Notes: generated by a model not told the origin, from the letters alone. DNA of 64,000 bases from Pseudomonas denitrificans (nom. rej.) (GCF_008807415.1 NZ_CP043626.1:3534001-3598000), one strand, 5' to 3'; shown: positions 40,549-50,872, counted from the first letter of the stretch. A program made the numbers and translations.

Positions 40549-41996
40549 AGTCCGCACAGCCGACTCAATTTTTCCGTATCCAGATGCGCCTCGACCTGAT
40601 CGGCCAGGCGCTCGATGTCGCGTTCGCGCAGGGCGTGGTAATCGATGCGCTGCACCTCGCGCAGCCCGGCCCAGCGCAGCAGCGCCGAGCTGGATGCGCT
40701 GGACTCGAACAGCCCGTGCAGATAAGTCCCCATCACCTGCCCGTCGGCGCTCAGCGCACCGTCACTGCGGCCATCGCTCAGGCGCACGGCCGGGTTCGCC
40801 AGCGCCGGGCCTTCGCTGACGCCGGCATGAATCTCGTAACCACTCACCGGCGCGTCCTCCAGCGCCAGCTGGCCGCTGACATTGCGCAGCTGTTTCTCCG
40901 GTTCGAGGACGGTGCGGAAATCCAGCAGGCCGAGGCCGTCGCTCTCCCCCGCCTCACCTTCCAGCCCGTACGGGTCGGCCAGGGTGCGGCCGAGCATCTG
41001 CAAGCCGCCGCAGATGCCCAGCAGTTTGCCGCCGTAGCGCAGGTGACGGCGGATTGCCTCTTCCCAACCCTGGGCGCGGAGGAAGGCCAGGTCCGGCCGC
41101 ACGCTCTTGGAGCCGGGCAGGATGATCAGGTCCGCCGGCGGGATCGGCTGGCCGGGGCCGACGAAGCTCAGTTCGACCTGCGGGTGCAGGCGCAGCGGAT
41201 CGAAGTCGGTGTGATTGCTGATGCGCGGCAGCACCGGCACGACCACGCGCAGGCGCTCGCCGGTCTTGGCGGTCTGGCGGGTATCGATGGCGTCCTCGGC
41301 TTCCAGATGGAAGTCCATCAGGTAGGGCAGCACGCCAAGCACCGGCACGCCGGTACGCTCTTCCAGCCAGTCGAGGCCGTTCTGCAGCAACGCGATGTCA
41401 CCGCGGAAACGGTTGATGACGAAGCCCTTCACCCGTGCCCGTTCACTCTCGGAAAGAAGCTCCAGGGTGCCGACCAGATGGGCGAACACGCCGCCACGAT
41501 CGATATCGGCAATCAGGATCACCGGGCAATCCACCGCCTCGGCGAAGCCCATGTTGGCGATGTCGTTGGCGCGCAGGTTGATCTCCGCCGGCGACCCCGC
41601 GCCCTCCACCATCACCACCGGGTACTGCGCGCTGAGGCGCTGGTGGGATTCGAGCACCGCCTGCATCGCCACGCGCTTGTAGTCGTGGTAGGCCACGGCG
41701 TTCATGCTGGTCACCGCGCGGCCGTGGATGATCACCTGGGCGCCGGTGTCGCTGTTGGGCTTGAGCAGCACCGGGTTCATGTCGGTGTGCGGCGCCAGGT
41801 GGCAGGCCTGCGCCTGAACCGCCTGGGCGCGGCCGATCTCGCCGCCGTCGGCGGTCACCGCGCTGTTCAGCGCCATGTTCTGCGGCTTGAACGGCGCCAC
41901 GGCCACGCCCTGACGGCGCAGCCAGCGGCACAGCGCCGTGACCAGCGTGCTCTTGCCGGCATCCGAGGTCGTGCCCTGCACCATCAGCGTGCTCAA
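40545..41996 (-). CDS. cobQ: Cobyric acid synthase
   Basis: CobQ amidates adenosylcobyrinic a,c-diamide at four side chains using glutamine and ATP. 483 residues with P-loop [10 protein letters not shown] (8-17) and the class I amidotransferase Cys in [13 protein letters not shown] chose the TTG at 41996 ([15 protein letters not shown]), which overlaps the upstream decarboxylase stop as TTGA. An in-frame ATG four codons later is an alternative. The last codon and stop lie within a dispersed repeat. Confidence 0.95.
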   Translation of the reverse strand: MSTLMVQGTTSDAGKSTLVTALCRWLRRQGVAVAPFKPQNMALNSAVTADGGEIGRAQAVQAQACHLAPHTDMNPVLLKPNSDTGAQVIIHGRAVTSMNAVAYHDYKRVAMQAVLESHQRLSAQYPVVMVEGAGSPAEINLRANDIANMGFAEAVDCPVILIADIDRGGVFAHLVGTLELLSESERARVKGFVINRFRGDIALLQNGLDWLEERTGVPVLGVLPYLMDFHLEAEDAIDTRQTAKTGERLRVVVPVLPRISNHTDFDPLRLHPQVELSFVGPGQPIPPADLIILPGSKSVRPDLAFLRAQGWEEAIRRHLRYGGKLLGICGGLQMLGRTLADPYGLEGEAGESDGLGLLDFRTVLEPEKQLRNVSGQLALEDAPVSGYEIHAGVSEGPALANPAVRLSDGRSDGALSADGQVMGTYLHGLFESSASSSALLRWAGLREVQRIDYHALRERDIERLADQVEAHLDTEKLSRLCGL

Positions 41997-42994
41997 CGCA
42001 GGCTCTCCATCTGGTTGAAGGTGCGCAGGCCGTGCTCCAGGCGCTCCCAGCCCTTCTCGTCCGGCGGCAGGCCGAAGCGCAGGCTGCCGGGCGTCTCGAA
42101 CAGGCGCACGAGGATGCCCTGGCGCGCCAGGTGATCGCGCAGCGCGTGGGCGCGCATGGAGACCACCCACTGGAACAGCGCCGTGCCGCCCTGCGGGGCG
42201 AACCCATGTTCGCCGAGCAGCCCGGCCAGATGCCGGCTCGCCTCATGCAGGTCGCGGCGGCGCTGGATCTGTTCCTGGAACTCGCCCAGCACGGCCTGCG
42301 CGATCCACCGCGTCGGGCCGCTCACCGCCCAGGGGCCGAGCAGTTTCGCCAGGCTATCCAGCAGGCGCGATTCGGCGAAGGCGAAGCCCAGCCGGGCCCC
42401 GGCGAGGCCGAAGAACTTGCCGAAGGAACGCAGCACGATCAGTCCCGGACGGCTCGCACAGCTGGGCGCCAGGCTGTGCTCGGGCGTGCAGTCCATGAAG
42501 GCTTCGTCCACCACCAGCCAACCGCCGCGTTCCTGCAGGCGCGCGTGCCACTCCAGCAGCACGCCGGCCTCGATGCGCCGACCGGTAGGGTTGTTCGGGT
42601 TGACCACCACCAGCACGTCGAAGCGCTCCAGGTGATGAGGGACCTCCTGGTCGCTGACCTCGCGCAGGATGTGTCCGGCGGCGCGCCAGGACTCGGCGTG
42701 CTCGGCATAACAGGGTGAGATCACGCCGACCTTGCCCGGCCGGCGCAGGCGCGGCAGCAACTGGATCGCCGCCTGGCTGCCGGGCAGCGGCAGCAGCTTC
42801 TCGGCGCCGTAGTAGCGGCGCGCAGCGGCTTCCAGGCCGTCGCCGTCTTCGGGCAGGCGCATCCAGGCGGCTGTCGGCACGCTGGGCAGCGCCCAGGGCC
42901 AGGGCGAAATACCGGTGGACAGGTCGAGCCACTCGGAGAGCGGAATACCGTATTGCTGCGCCGCTTTGCGCAACCGGCCGCCATGTTCGAGCAT
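41993..42994 (-). CDS. cobC: Threonine-phosphate decarboxylase (CobC)
   Basis: A PLP aminotransferase-fold enzyme producing (R)-1-amino-2-propanol phosphate for the cobalamin side chain. 333 residues with the PLP Lys193 in [15 protein letters not shown] and [11 protein letters not shown] as the cofactor-ring loop. I chose the ATG at 42994, overlapping the cobD stop. The long open frame upstream to 43372 is a shadow of cobD. Confidence 0.93.
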   Translation of the reverse strand: MLEHGGRLRKAAQQYGIPLSEWLDLSTGISPWPWALPSVPTAAWMRLPEDGDGLEAAARRYYGAEKLLPLPGSQAAIQLLPRLRRPGKVGVISPCYAEHAESWRAAGHILREVSDQEVPHHLERFDVLVVVNPNNPTGRRIEAGVLLEWHARLQERGGWLVVDEAFMDCTPEHSLAPSCASRPGLIVLRSFGKFFGLAGARLGFAFAESRLLDSLAKLLGPWAVSGPTRWIAQAVLGEFQEQIQRRRDLHEASRHLAGLLGEHGFAPQGGTALFQWVVSMRAHALRDHLARQGILVRLFETPGSLRFGLPPDEKGWERLEHGLRTFNQMESLR

Positions 42995-43923
42995 CAGAGC
43001 ACTCCCAGGATGAAGATGACCACCAGCCACAGCAGCACGCCCTGGCGTACCAGGGCCAGCGCGCGCCAGATGTCCGCGGCGGTCGGCGCCGGGCCTTCGC
43101 CCAGCTGCGGGCGTTCGTGGAGTTCGCCGTGGTAGCGGGCGGAACCACCGAGCGATACCCCCAGGGCGCCCGCACCGGTCGCCATCACCGGGCCGGCGTT
43201 GGGGCTGTCCCACTGCGGCGCCTGTGCGCGCCAGCAACGCAGGGCAAGCCGGGTATGACCGAGCAGAGCGTAGGTGAAGGCCACCAGGCGTGCCGGGATG
43301 TAGTTGAGCACATCGTCGATCTTCGCCGCGGCCCAGCCGAAGCGCTCGAAGCGCGCATTGCGGTAGCCCCACATGGCATCGAGAGTGTTGCTCAGGCGAT
43401 AGAGCACCACGCCTGGTGCACCGGCCACGGCAAACCAGAACAAGGCGGCGTACACCGCGTCACTGCCGTTCTCCAGCACCGACTCGGTGGCGGCGCGGGC
43501 CACGGCGGTGTCGTCCAGTTCGGCGGTTTCGCGGCTGACCATGTAGCCCACGCGCAGGCGCGCTTCGTTCAGGTCTCCGGCGCGCAGGGCCAGTGCCACC
43601 GGCTCGGCATGTTCGCCCAGGCTGCGCAGGCCCAGCGCGGCGTACAGCGCGAGCGCCTGCACGACCCAGCCGACATAGGGCAGCAAGCTGAGCAGCAGCG
43701 CGAGCAGGGTCAGCGGGATGACGGCGATGATCCAGGCAGTGACGCCGTGGCTGCGCCAGCCGAGGCCGGGGGTGTCCTTGCCGGCATCGGCGCGGGAGCG
43801 ATTGAAACGCCGCTCCAGCCGATCCGCCAGACGTCCGAAGGCCACCAGCGGGTGCCAGCGTCTCGGTTCGCCGAACAGGGCATCCAGCACCACGCCGAGG
43901 ACGCTCAGCAGGGCCAGGCTCAT
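42994..43923 (-). CDS. cobD: Adenosylcobinamide-phosphate synthase CobD/CbiB
   Basis: An inner-membrane enzyme attaching the aminopropanol side chain to adenosylcobyric acid. 309 residues with about four TM segments carry [20 protein letters not shown] near the N-terminus and [14 protein letters not shown] and [13 protein letters not shown] in the middle. The ATG at 43923 overlaps the bluB stop (ATGA). It is flanked by cobC and bluB. Confidence 0.94.
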   Translation of the reverse strand: MSLALLSVLGVVLDALFGEPRRWHPLVAFGRLADRLERRFNRSRADAGKDTPGLGWRSHGVTAWIIAVIPLTLLALLLSLLPYVGWVVQALALYAALGLRSLGEHAEPVALALRAGDLNEARLRVGYMVSRETAELDDTAVARAATESVLENGSDAVYAALFWFAVAGAPGVVLYRLSNTLDAMWGYRNARFERFGWAAAKIDDVLNYIPARLVAFTYALLGHTRLALRCWRAQAPQWDSPNAGPVMATGAGALGVSLGGSARYHGELHERPQLGEGPAPTAADIWRALALVRQGVLLWLVVIFILGVL

Positions 43924-44570
43924 GGCTGTTCTCCCCAGCGGTTCTCGTACAGCAGCTCGCTGAGCGCGCGCGGTTGGCGCCAGCCTTCCAGGGCCAGCAT
44001 CGGCGCCGGGTAGAACTCGCTGACCGGGCCAAGGCAGATCACCGCCACCGCCTCGGCGCCCACTGGCAGGCCGAGCAGTTCGCCCAGCGCGGCGGGGTCG
44101 AACAGCGATACCCAGCCCATGCCCAGGCCTTCGGCGCGCGAGGCCAGCCAGAGGTTCTGGATGGCGCAGGACAGCGAGGCCAGGTCCATGTGCGGCAACG
44201 TGCGACGACCGAATACATGTGCCTCGCGGCCCTCCATCAGCGCGGCCACCAGTACTTCGGCGCAGTCGAGCACGCCCTCGACCTTCAGCTGCATGAACTC
44301 GTCGGAACGCTCGCCCAGTGCCTCGGCGGTGCGCACGCGCTCCGCCTCCACCAGCCCATGGATCGCTTCGCGCAGCTCCCGCGAGGTGACGCGGATGAAC
44401 CGCCACGGCTGCATCAGCCCGACGCTGGGTGCCTGGTGCGCCGCTTCGAGCAGGCGCGCGAGCAGTTCGGGCGCCACCTCGCCGCCGCTGAAATGACGCA
44501 TGTCGCGGCGCTCGGCAATGGCGCGGTAGAGCGCGGCGCGCTCCTCAAGGCTGTAGGCGTGCTCGGTCAT
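43920..44570 (-). CDS. bluB: 5,6-dimethylbenzimidazole synthase BluB
   Basis: A flavin-destructase of the nitroreductase fold that makes the lower ligand of B12 from FMNH2 and oxygen. 216 residues with [29 protein letters not shown] and [11 protein letters not shown] motifs. Its presence means this organism can make dimethylbenzimidazole aerobically. It overlaps cobB upstream and cobD downstream by 4 bp each. Confidence 0.94.
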   Translation of the reverse strand: MTEHAYSLEERAALYRAIAERRDMRHFSGGEVAPELLARLLEAAHQAPSVGLMQPWRFIRVTSRELREAIHGLVEAERVRTAEALGERSDEFMQLKVEGVLDCAEVLVAALMEGREAHVFGRRTLPHMDLASLSCAIQNLWLASRAEGLGMGWVSLFDPAALGELLGLPVGAEAVAVICLGPVSEFYPAPMLALEGWRQPRALSELLYENRWGEQP

Positions 44571-45859
44571 GGTCTCAGCAGGGCGGCTGCGGCGTCCGGG
44601 TCGGACGGCAGGTAGAAATGGATGTAGGAGGCGGTGAGCCGGCCACAGCGAAACACCGCTTCGGCCACCGGTTTGTCGTTGGGGCAGACGCCACGGGCCA
44701 GCGGCTCCTCGCTGCTGTCCAGCAACGAATGGTGGAAGGTGTGCCCGCGCAGGGTGCCTTCGGGCAACGTCACCGCTTGCAGCGCCAGCGCGGCGAGGCG
44801 CTTCTGCATGCGCCCTTCGCCCGGCAGCAGGCCGAGCAGTGCGGCGCGTTCACCAGCCACATCGGTCAGCGCATCGAGCAGATAGAGCATGCCGCCGCAC
44901 TCGGCGAGGATCGGCTTGCCCATCTCGTGATGCGCGTGGATGGCCTGGGCCATGGCGCGGTTCCCGGCCAGCGCCTGCAGGTGCAGTTCCGGGTAGCCGC
45001 CGGGCAGGTAGAGGCTGTCCACTTCCGGCAACGCGTCATCACGCAGCGGCGAGAAGAACACCAGCTCGGCACCCAGCGCACGCAGCAGGTCGAGATTGGC
45101 CTGGTAGAGGAACGCAAAGGCGTTGTCCCGCGCCACGCCGATGCGCACGTCATCGAGGCGGGACGATTCGCGGCGCGGCTCGGGTGCGGCAAAGCTCACC
45201 GGCAGCGGCAGCTCGGTACTGGCGCTGGCCGCCAGGGCATCGGCGGCGGCGTCCAGGCGGGCGTCGAGGTCAGCCAGCTCGTCGGCCTGCACCAGGCCGA
45301 GGTGTCGGCTGGGCAGCTCCACTTCGGTATCGCGCGGCAGCGCGCCATACCAGCGAATCCACTCCGGCAGGCTGTCGCGCACCAGATCGCGGTGACGCTG
45401 GCTGCCGATGCGGTTGGCAAGCACCCCGGAGAACGGCAGGTCGCTCTGGTAGGTCGCCATGCCAACGGCCATGGCGCCGAAGGTCTGCGCCATGGACTGG
45501 CCGTTGATCACCGCCATCACCGGCACATTGAAGCGCCGCGCCAGGTCGGCCGCAGACGGCGAGCCGTCGAACAGGCCCATCACGCCTTCGATGAGGATCA
45601 GGTCGGCCTCGCCGGCGGCCTCCCACAGCAGCCGACGGCTCTCTTCCTCGCCGACCATCCACAGGTCCAGCTGGTAGACAGGCGCGTCACTGGCTCGGGC
45701 GAGGATCATCGGGTCGAGGAAGTCCGGGCCGCACTTGAACACCCGCACCTTGCGCCCGAGGCGTGTGTGCAGGCGTGCCAGGGCGGCGGTAACGGTGGTC
45801 TTGCCCTGCCCGGAAGCGGGGGCGGCGATCAGCAATGCGGGGCATTGGCGCGAGGTCAT
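44567..45859 (-). CDS. cobB: Cobyrinate a,c-diamide synthase CobB
   Basis: CobB amidates cobyrinic acid at the a and c groups. 430 residues with P-loop APASGQGKTT (13-22), IEGVMGLFDG, and a C-terminal class I glutamine amidotransferase with ILAECGGMLYLL. It starts 28 bp after cobO and overlaps bluB. It is unrelated to the sirtuin that shares the cobB name in enteric bacteria. Confidence 0.95.
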   Translation of the reverse strand: MTSRQCPALLIAAPASGQGKTTVTAALARLHTRLGRKVRVFKCGPDFLDPMILARASDAPVYQLDLWMVGEEESRRLLWEAAGEADLILIEGVMGLFDGSPSAADLARRFNVPVMAVINGQSMAQTFGAMAVGMATYQSDLPFSGVLANRIGSQRHRDLVRDSLPEWIRWYGALPRDTEVELPSRHLGLVQADELADLDARLDAAADALAASASTELPLPVSFAAPEPRRESSRLDDVRIGVARDNAFAFLYQANLDLLRALGAELVFFSPLRDDALPEVDSLYLPGGYPELHLQALAGNRAMAQAIHAHHEMGKPILAECGGMLYLLDALTDVAGERAALLGLLPGEGRMQKRLAALALQAVTLPEGTLRGHTFHHSLLDSSEEPLARGVCPNDKPVAEAVFRCGRLTASYIHFYLPSDPDAAAALLRP

Positions 45860-45887
45860 ACGACGCGCTCCGCCACAACGGGATGCA

Positions 45888-46499
45888 TCAGAACTCCACC
45901 CCTTTCTGCGCCTTGATGCCGGCCTTGAAGGCGTGTTTCACCAGGCCCATCTCGGTCACGGTGTCGGCGGCCTCGAGCATCGCCGGCTGCGCGCCACGGC
46001 CGGTGGCGACCACATGCTGCATGGGCGGACGGGCGGCGATGTCGGCCAGCACGGTGTCCAGCTCCAGGTAGCCGTGCTTGAGGGCGATATTCACCTCGTC
46101 CAGCACCACCAGGCCGACTTCGGGGTCGGCCAGCAGCTGGCGCGCCACGTCCCAGGCGAACTGCGCCTTGGCGATGTCGCGCTGGCGGTCCTGGGTTTCC
46201 CAGGTAAAGCCTTCGCCCATCACATGGAAGCTGACTTCCTCGGGGAAACGGCGGAAGAACGCCTCCTCGCCCGTGGTCGCGGCACCTTTGATGAACTGCA
46301 CCACGCCCACCTTCATGCCGTGGCCCAGTGCGCGGGCGACCATGCCGAAGGCCGAGCTGCTCTTGCCCTTGCCGTTGCCGCTGTTGACCAGGAACACGCC
46401 GCGCTCCCCCTGGGCCTGGGCGATCTTCTCGTCGATCACTGCCTTCTTGCGCTGCATGCGCGAGCGATGGCGCTCGTCCTTTTCCGGGGATTCAGTCAT
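45888..46499 (-). CDS. cobO: Corrinoid adenosyltransferase CobO
   Basis: CobO transfers the adenosyl group from ATP to cob(I)yrinic acid diamide. 203 residues with the P-loop VNSGNGKGKSSSAFG (about 38-52) and VLDEVNIALKHGYL. It is the first gene after the cobalamin riboswitch, so it reports control of the whole pathway. The 270-nt leader between riboswitch and start codon is unusually long. Confidence 0.95.
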   Translation of the reverse strand: MTESPEKDERHRSRMQRKKAVIDEKIAQAQGERGVFLVNSGNGKGKSSSAFGMVARALGHGMKVGVVQFIKGAATTGEEAFFRRFPEEVSFHVMGEGFTWETQDRQRDIAKAQFAWDVARQLLADPEVGLVVLDEVNIALKHGYLELDTVLADIAARPPMQHVVATGRGAQPAMLEAADTVTEMGLVKHAFKAGIKAQKGVEF

Positions 46500-46774
46500 G
46501 GGTGGTTGCTCCTGAAACGAATTGCGCAGGCGTCAGGCTGCCGGCCGGGTGGCAGCGAACGAGGAATGGAACAGGCAGGGATGAACCACAGGCGCGCAGA
46601 AGCGCCATGCGGCAGAGGTCGCCCAGCACAGAGGCTGTCGACCTGGGGAATAGGGATTTCACCTGAAGGATTCTCCGCCGCTCTCACCCGCGCGGCACTG
46701 ACCAGTCGGGGCAGGCGGAGGACGGCAACGCGCGGCACGCAGCGCCGACGTCGGCAGCGCCTCCCGCGATGCCA

Positions 46775-46981
46775 TGCGATGCAGCAGGCCGGTCTCCGGG
46801 CTTGCGAGTGACGCCGTGAGGCTGTCGATGAACCGCGCCTTCCCATGCCGTGGCACAGTGGCTGTCTGCGGTTCGAAGCTCGCTTACCGTTGCGGGGGCA
46901 GCGCCGGAATGGTCGATTGCGCATCGATTTCACCGGCTTCCCTGTTTCACTCGCGGCTTGCGCCGAGAGCACCTGAAGCAG
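46775..46981 (-). promoter_or_regulatory. Cobalamin riboswitch
   Basis: On the minus strand the order is GGTGCTC, then AGTGAAACAGGGAAGCCGGTG, then a GCCACTG segment (about 46860-46855). The 3' B12 box AAGCCCGGAGACCGGCC follows near 46805-46788. These are the conserved pieces of the AdoCbl riboswitch core. It lies upstream of cobO, so high cobalamin should shut the pathway off. Confidence 0.9.
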
Positions 46982-46987
46982 GCGCGC

Positions 46988-47017
46988 AGCTTAGTGGCTG
47001 GCGGCCTGGGGCGTCAA
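46988..47017 (-). promoter_or_regulatory. Predicted promoter of the cobalamin riboswitch transcript
   Basis: TTGACG (47017-47012) and TAAGCT (46993-46988) on the minus strand are 18 bp apart. The start would lie at about 46981, right at the riboswitch 5' end. Inference from sequence. Confidence 0.5.
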
Positions 47018-47121
47018 TTGAACAGGATGTCGCCGGGCTTGTCCCAGCAGCAGGCGGCCGCTCTACAATGCGACACACCTGTCCAATCATGGCACTGTGT
47101 AACTCCGCTAGAATGCGAACC

Positions 47122-48267
47122 ATGACGATGACCGCCCAGCCCGGCCAGCTTCAGCTCGACACCTCCGCCAGCCCACCGCTGATGCACGTCAGCGGCGATT
47201 GGACGCTCGCGCATTTCTCCGCGCTGGAAGCCCAGGTAGCCGCCCAGCGTCACGCCGAGTCCCCCGCCGCGCTGGACTTCGCCGGCCTCGGCGCGCTGGA
47301 CACCGCCGGCGCCGCCCTGCTCGCCGAGATCATCGGCGGCGCGCGCATGAGCCAGCTGGAACAGATCGCCCGCAACCTCCCCGCCGAACGCCAGGCATTG
47401 CTGCGCGCCGTCGGCAGCGCCATCACCCAGTGCCGCCTGGACGAAAAGGCGCCAGAGCCGGGCAACGCGCTGGTCGACGTGCTGGAACGCATCGGCATCG
47501 CCACCCTGACCTTCCGCGAGCACCTGGTCGGCCTGCTCGGCTTCATCGGCCTGACCCTGCAGACGCTGCTGCGCAACCTGCTGCGCCCGCGACGCTGGCG
47601 GCTCACCTCGCTGGCCGCGCACATGGAGGAAACCGGGCTGGACGCCGTGCCCATCGTCGCCCTGCTGACCTTCATGGTCGGCGCGGTGGTGGCCTTCCTT
47701 GGCGCCACGGTGCTGCAGAAATTCGGCGCACAGATCTATACCGTCGACCTGGTGGGCTTCTCCTTCCTGCGCGAATTCGGCGTGCTGCTCACCGCGATCC
47801 TGCTCGCCGGCCGCACCGCCAGTGCCTTCACCGCGCAGATCGGCTCGATGAAGGCCAACCAGGAAATCGACGCCATCCAGGCCCTGGGCCTGGACCCTGT
47901 GGAACTGCTGGTGTTGCCGCGGGTGCTGGCCCTGCTGCTGACCCTGCCGATGCTGACCTTCCTGGCGATGATCTCCGGCATCTTCGGCGGCGGCGTGGTC
48001 TGTGCCCTCGCCCTGGATATCTCGCCGCGCATGTTTCTCTACATGCTGCAGAACGACATTGCCGTGCAGCACTTCCTGGTCGGCATCGTCAAAGCCCCGG
48101 TCTTTGCTTTCATCATCGCCGTGATCGGCTGCCTGGAAGGCTTCCGCGTCAGCGGCAGCGCGCAGTCGGTGGGCGAGCACACGACTTCCAGCGTGGTCCA
48201 GTCGATCTTCGTGGTGATCCTGCTGGATGCGGTCTTCGCGCTGTTCTTCATGGAGATGGGCTGGTGA
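47122..48267 (+). CDS. Mce-type ABC permease MlaE with N-terminal STAS domain
   Basis: A 381-residue inner-membrane permease of the MlaE family, moving lipids with MlaF/MlaD. The first 90-100 residues form a STAS-like domain (MHVSGDWTLAHFSALE, LDFAGLGALDTAGAALLAEI) normally separate as MlaB in E. coli. The permease part follows with GFSFLREFGVLLTAILLAGRTASAFTAQIGSMKANQEIDAIQALGLDP. The start is uncertain (ATG 47122 or 47113). It is divergent from the cob riboswitch. Confidence 0.92.
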   Translation: MTMTAQPGQLQLDTSASPPLMHVSGDWTLAHFSALEAQVAAQRHAESPAALDFAGLGALDTAGAALLAEIIGGARMSQLEQIARNLPAERQALLRAVGSAITQCRLDEKAPEPGNALVDVLERIGIATLTFREHLVGLLGFIGLTLQTLLRNLLRPRRWRLTSLAAHMEETGLDAVPIVALLTFMVGAVVAFLGATVLQKFGAQIYTVDLVGFSFLREFGVLLTAILLAGRTASAFTAQIGSMKANQEIDAIQALGLDPVELLVLPRVLALLLTLPMLTFLAMISGIFGGGVVCALALDISPRMFLYMLQNDIAVQHFLVGIVKAPVFAFIIAVIGCLEGFRVSGSAQSVGEHTTSSVVQSIFVVILLDAVFALFFMEMGW

Positions 48268-49049
48268 GCGAACCGATCATCGTCGTCCGCGACCTCGCCA
48301 ACCGCTTCGGCACCCATGCCGTGCACGAGCACCTGGACCTCGACGTGATGAAAGGCGAGATCCTCGGCGTGGTCGGCGGCTCGGGCACCGGCAAATCGGT
48401 GCTGCTGCGCAGCATCATCGGCCTGCGCCAGCCCAGCGAAGGCAGCGTGCATGTCTTCGGGCAGAACCTGCCGGCGCTGCCGCCGCTGGAACGCTCGAAG
48501 CTGGAAAGGCGCTTCGGCGTGCTGTTCCAGAACGGCGCGCTGTTCTCCTCGCTGACCGTGAGCGAGAACATCTGCCTGCCGCTGATCGAGCATGCCGGGC
48601 TGTCCCGCGCCGATGCGCAGTTCATGGCCAAGGTGAAGATTTCCCTCGCCGGCCTGCCGCCGGATGCCGGCGGCAAATACCCGGCCGAGCTTTCCGGCGG
48701 CATGGTCAAGCGCGCCGCCCTGGCCCGCGCCCTGGCGCTGGACCCGGACATCCTGTTCCTCGACGAACCCACCGCCGGCCTCGACCCCATCGGCGCGGCG
48801 GCTTTCGACCAACTCATCCTGACCCTGCGCGACGCCTTCGGCCTCACCGTGTTTCTGGTCACCCACGACCTGGACACCCTCTACACCATCTGCGACCGCG
48901 TCGCTGTGTTGTCGCAGAAACGCGTGCTGGTGGTGGGGCCACTGGACCAAGTCGCCCGGACCGACGACGCCTGGGTGCAGGACTACTTCCACGGCCCGCG
49001 CGGCCGTGCTGCGCTGCAGGCCACCGAACACTTGCGGGAGGAAAGCTGA
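48264..49049 (+). CDS. Mce-type ABC transporter ATPase (MlaF-like)
   Basis: A 261-residue ABC ATPase with Walker A GGSGTGKSVLL, signature LSGGMVKRAALARAL and Walker B ILFLDEPTAGLDP. The MVKR after the signature is typical of MlaF. The GTG start overlaps the permease stop (GTGA), and the MCE gene begins immediately after. Confidence 0.94.
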   Translation: MSEPIIVVRDLANRFGTHAVHEHLDLDVMKGEILGVVGGSGTGKSVLLRSIIGLRQPSEGSVHVFGQNLPALPPLERSKLERRFGVLFQNGALFSSLTVSENICLPLIEHAGLSRADAQFMAKVKISLAGLPPDAGGKYPAELSGGMVKRAALARALALDPDILFLDEPTAGLDPIGAAAFDQLILTLRDAFGLTVFLVTHDLDTLYTICDRVAVLSQKRVLVVGPLDQVARTDDAWVQDYFHGPRGRAALQATEHLREES

Positions 49050-49988
49050 ATGGAAACCCGTGCCCATCACGTGCTGATCGGCCTGTTCACCCTGGTCGTG
49101 TCGATCGGCGCGCTGCTCTTCGCCCTGTGGCTGGCGCAGTCGAGCAACGACCAGAAGTACAAGATCTACGACGTGATCTTCAACGAGGCGGTGACCGGCC
49201 TGTCCGAGGGCGGCACCGTGCAGTACAGCGGCATCCGCGTGGGTGACGTGGTGTCCCTGCGCCTGGACCCGAACGACCCACGCAAGGTCCGCGCACGCAT
49301 CCGCGTCTACGACAGCACGCCGATCCGCGAAGACACGCGCGCCAAGCTGGCCCTCACCGGCGTCACCGGCCAGGCCATCATCCAGCTCTCCAGCGCCGCC
49401 CAGGACAGCCCACCGCTGGCCAGCAAGGACGGCGAGGTGCCGGTGATCAAGACCATCCCCTCGCCCTTCGCCAAGCTGCTGGCCAACGGCGAAGACATCG
49501 CCACCAACATCAACAACCTGATCAACAACGTGAACCGCATGTTCTCCCAGGAGAACGTCGACCGCATCAGCCGTACCCTGGACCACATCGACCAGGCCAC
49601 CGGCGTGGTCGCCGAGCAGCGCGACGACATCCGCCAGACCTTCAAGGAACTGGCCGCCGCCAGCGAGCAGGCGCGCATCACCCTGGCCAACGCCAGCCAA
49701 CTGCTCGAACGGGCCAACCAGACTCTGGGCGGCAAGGGCCAGGACATCCTCGACGACACCCAGAAGACCCTCGCCTCCCTGCGCACCAGCAGCGAACGCG
49801 TGGAACAACTGCTGGGCAGCAACTACGACTCGGTGAATGGCGGCCTCAATGGCCTGGGCGAGATCGGCCCGGCGATCCGCGAACTGCGCTCCACCCTGGA
49901 AGACCTGCGCGGCGTCACCCGCCGCCTGCAGGAGAATCCCACCGGCTACCTGCTCGGCCGCGAGCGCAACAAGGAGTTCCAGCCATGA
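49050..49988 (+). CDS. MlaD-like MCE domain protein
   Basis: 312 residues. An N-terminal TM helix (about 8-28) is followed by one MCE domain (YDVIFNEAVTGLSEGGTVQYSGIRVGDV). A long helical coiled region (about 180-290) may form a needle-like extension. It binds lipids in the periplasm and contacts the MlaEF complex. It starts at the base after the MlaF stop and overlaps the lipoprotein gene by 4 bp. Confidence 0.93.
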   Translation: METRAHHVLIGLFTLVVSIGALLFALWLAQSSNDQKYKIYDVIFNEAVTGLSEGGTVQYSGIRVGDVVSLRLDPNDPRKVRARIRVYDSTPIREDTRAKLALTGVTGQAIIQLSSAAQDSPPLASKDGEVPVIKTIPSPFAKLLANGEDIATNINNLINNVNRMFSQENVDRISRTLDHIDQATGVVAEQRDDIRQTFKELAAASEQARITLANASQLLERANQTLGGKGQDILDDTQKTLASLRTSSERVEQLLGSNYDSVNGGLNGLGEIGPAIRELRSTLEDLRGVTRRLQENPTGYLLGRERNKEFQP

Positions 49989-50614
49989 CCGCCCTTCCCC
50001 GCCTGCTCGGTGTCGCCGCCCTGGTCAGCCTGCTGGGCGCCTGCTCGATCCTCCCGGAAGCGGAGAGCCCGGACTTCTACCTGCTGCCCGCCACCCAGCA
50101 ACCCGCACGCAGCAATGCGGCGGTCAACTGGTCGCTGCGCGTCAGCGCCCCCAACGCCAGCCTGGCGCTGGACAGCAACCGCATCGCCGTGGTCCCGCAG
50201 GGCAACCAGCTGAGCAGCTACCAGGGCGCGCGCTGGAGCAACCGCGCACCGGGCCTGCTGCGTGACCGCCTGCTCGACGCCTTCACCGCCAACGGCAGCG
50301 TGCGCGCCCTGAGCAGCGACGAAGCCAGCCTGCAGGCCGACCTCGACCTGACCGGCGAGCTGCGCGCCTTCCAGAGCGAGTACCAGAACGGCCTGCCGGT
50401 GATCCACATCCGCTACGACGCGCGCCTGGTGCGCACTCTCGGCCAGCGCATCGTCGCCTCGCGCACCTTCGAAGTCCGCCAGCCGGTGGACGGCAAGCAG
50501 GTACCCGAAGTGGTCAGCGCCTTCGGCAAGGCGGCCGACCAACTTTCCGCGCAGGTGGTGGAGTGGACGTTGCAACAGGGGCAGATGCAGAAGCTCACGC
50601 CACCTGCCCCGTAA
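49985..50614 (+). CDS. PqiC-like ABC-transport auxiliary lipoprotein
   Basis: 209 residues with a lipobox LLGAC (C20) and the ABC-transport auxiliary (DUF330/PqiC) pattern (FYLLPAT, LRVSAPNASLALDSNRIAVVP, YQGARWSNRAPGLL). It is probably anchored in the outer membrane, completing the Mce transporter to receive or deliver lipids. It overlaps the MlaD-like gene by 4 bp. Confidence 0.9.
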   Translation: MTALPRLLGVAALVSLLGACSILPEAESPDFYLLPATQQPARSNAAVNWSLRVSAPNASLALDSNRIAVVPQGNQLSSYQGARWSNRAPGLLRDRLLDAFTANGSVRALSSDEASLQADLDLTGELRAFQSEYQNGLPVIHIRYDARLVRTLGQRIVASRTFEVRQPVDGKQVPEVVSAFGKAADQLSAQVVEWTLQQGQMQKLTPPAP

Positions 50615-50620
50615 GAGGGC

Positions 50621-50872
50621 TCAGCGACAGTGGTAGGGGCTTTCGCCCTCCAGTTCCTGGTCCGTTTCCACGTCCTTGATGGTGACGATGGCCTTCGGAT
50701 AGACCGAGCAGAGTGAGTTGCGCACCGTATAGATGCCGCTGCCGTGGGCGAGGAACTTGCCGTTGCTCAGGGCCTTGCCGGACTCGTCACGGGCGCTGAC
50801 TTCGTAATTGCCGGTCATGGTGATGCAGCCGGCGAGCGCCAGCAGGGAAAGGACGGGAACGAGGACTTTCAT
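50621..50872 (-). CDS. Small lipoprotein
   Basis: 83 residues with a lipoprotein signal (SLLALAGC). The short mature domain has a beta-strand pattern and three Cys after the lipobox region (LCSVYP, SPYHCR), perhaps a disulfide. I recognise no named family. It converges on the Mce operon end 6 bp away. The region 50873-51068 upstream shows no gene. Confidence 0.8.
   Translation of the reverse strand: MKVLVPVLSLLALAGCITMTGNYEVSARDESGKALSNGKFLAHGSGIYTVRNSLCSVYPKAIVTIKDVETDQELEGESPYHCR

Noticed and set aside
44618..45916. 432-residue plus-strand open frame opposite cobB
   Set aside because: Shadow of the high-GC cobB codons on the other strand, with no recognisable motif.
47039..47069. TTGTCC-TACAAT promoter for the mlaE operon
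   Set aside because: The 19-bp spacing is too long to call without other support.
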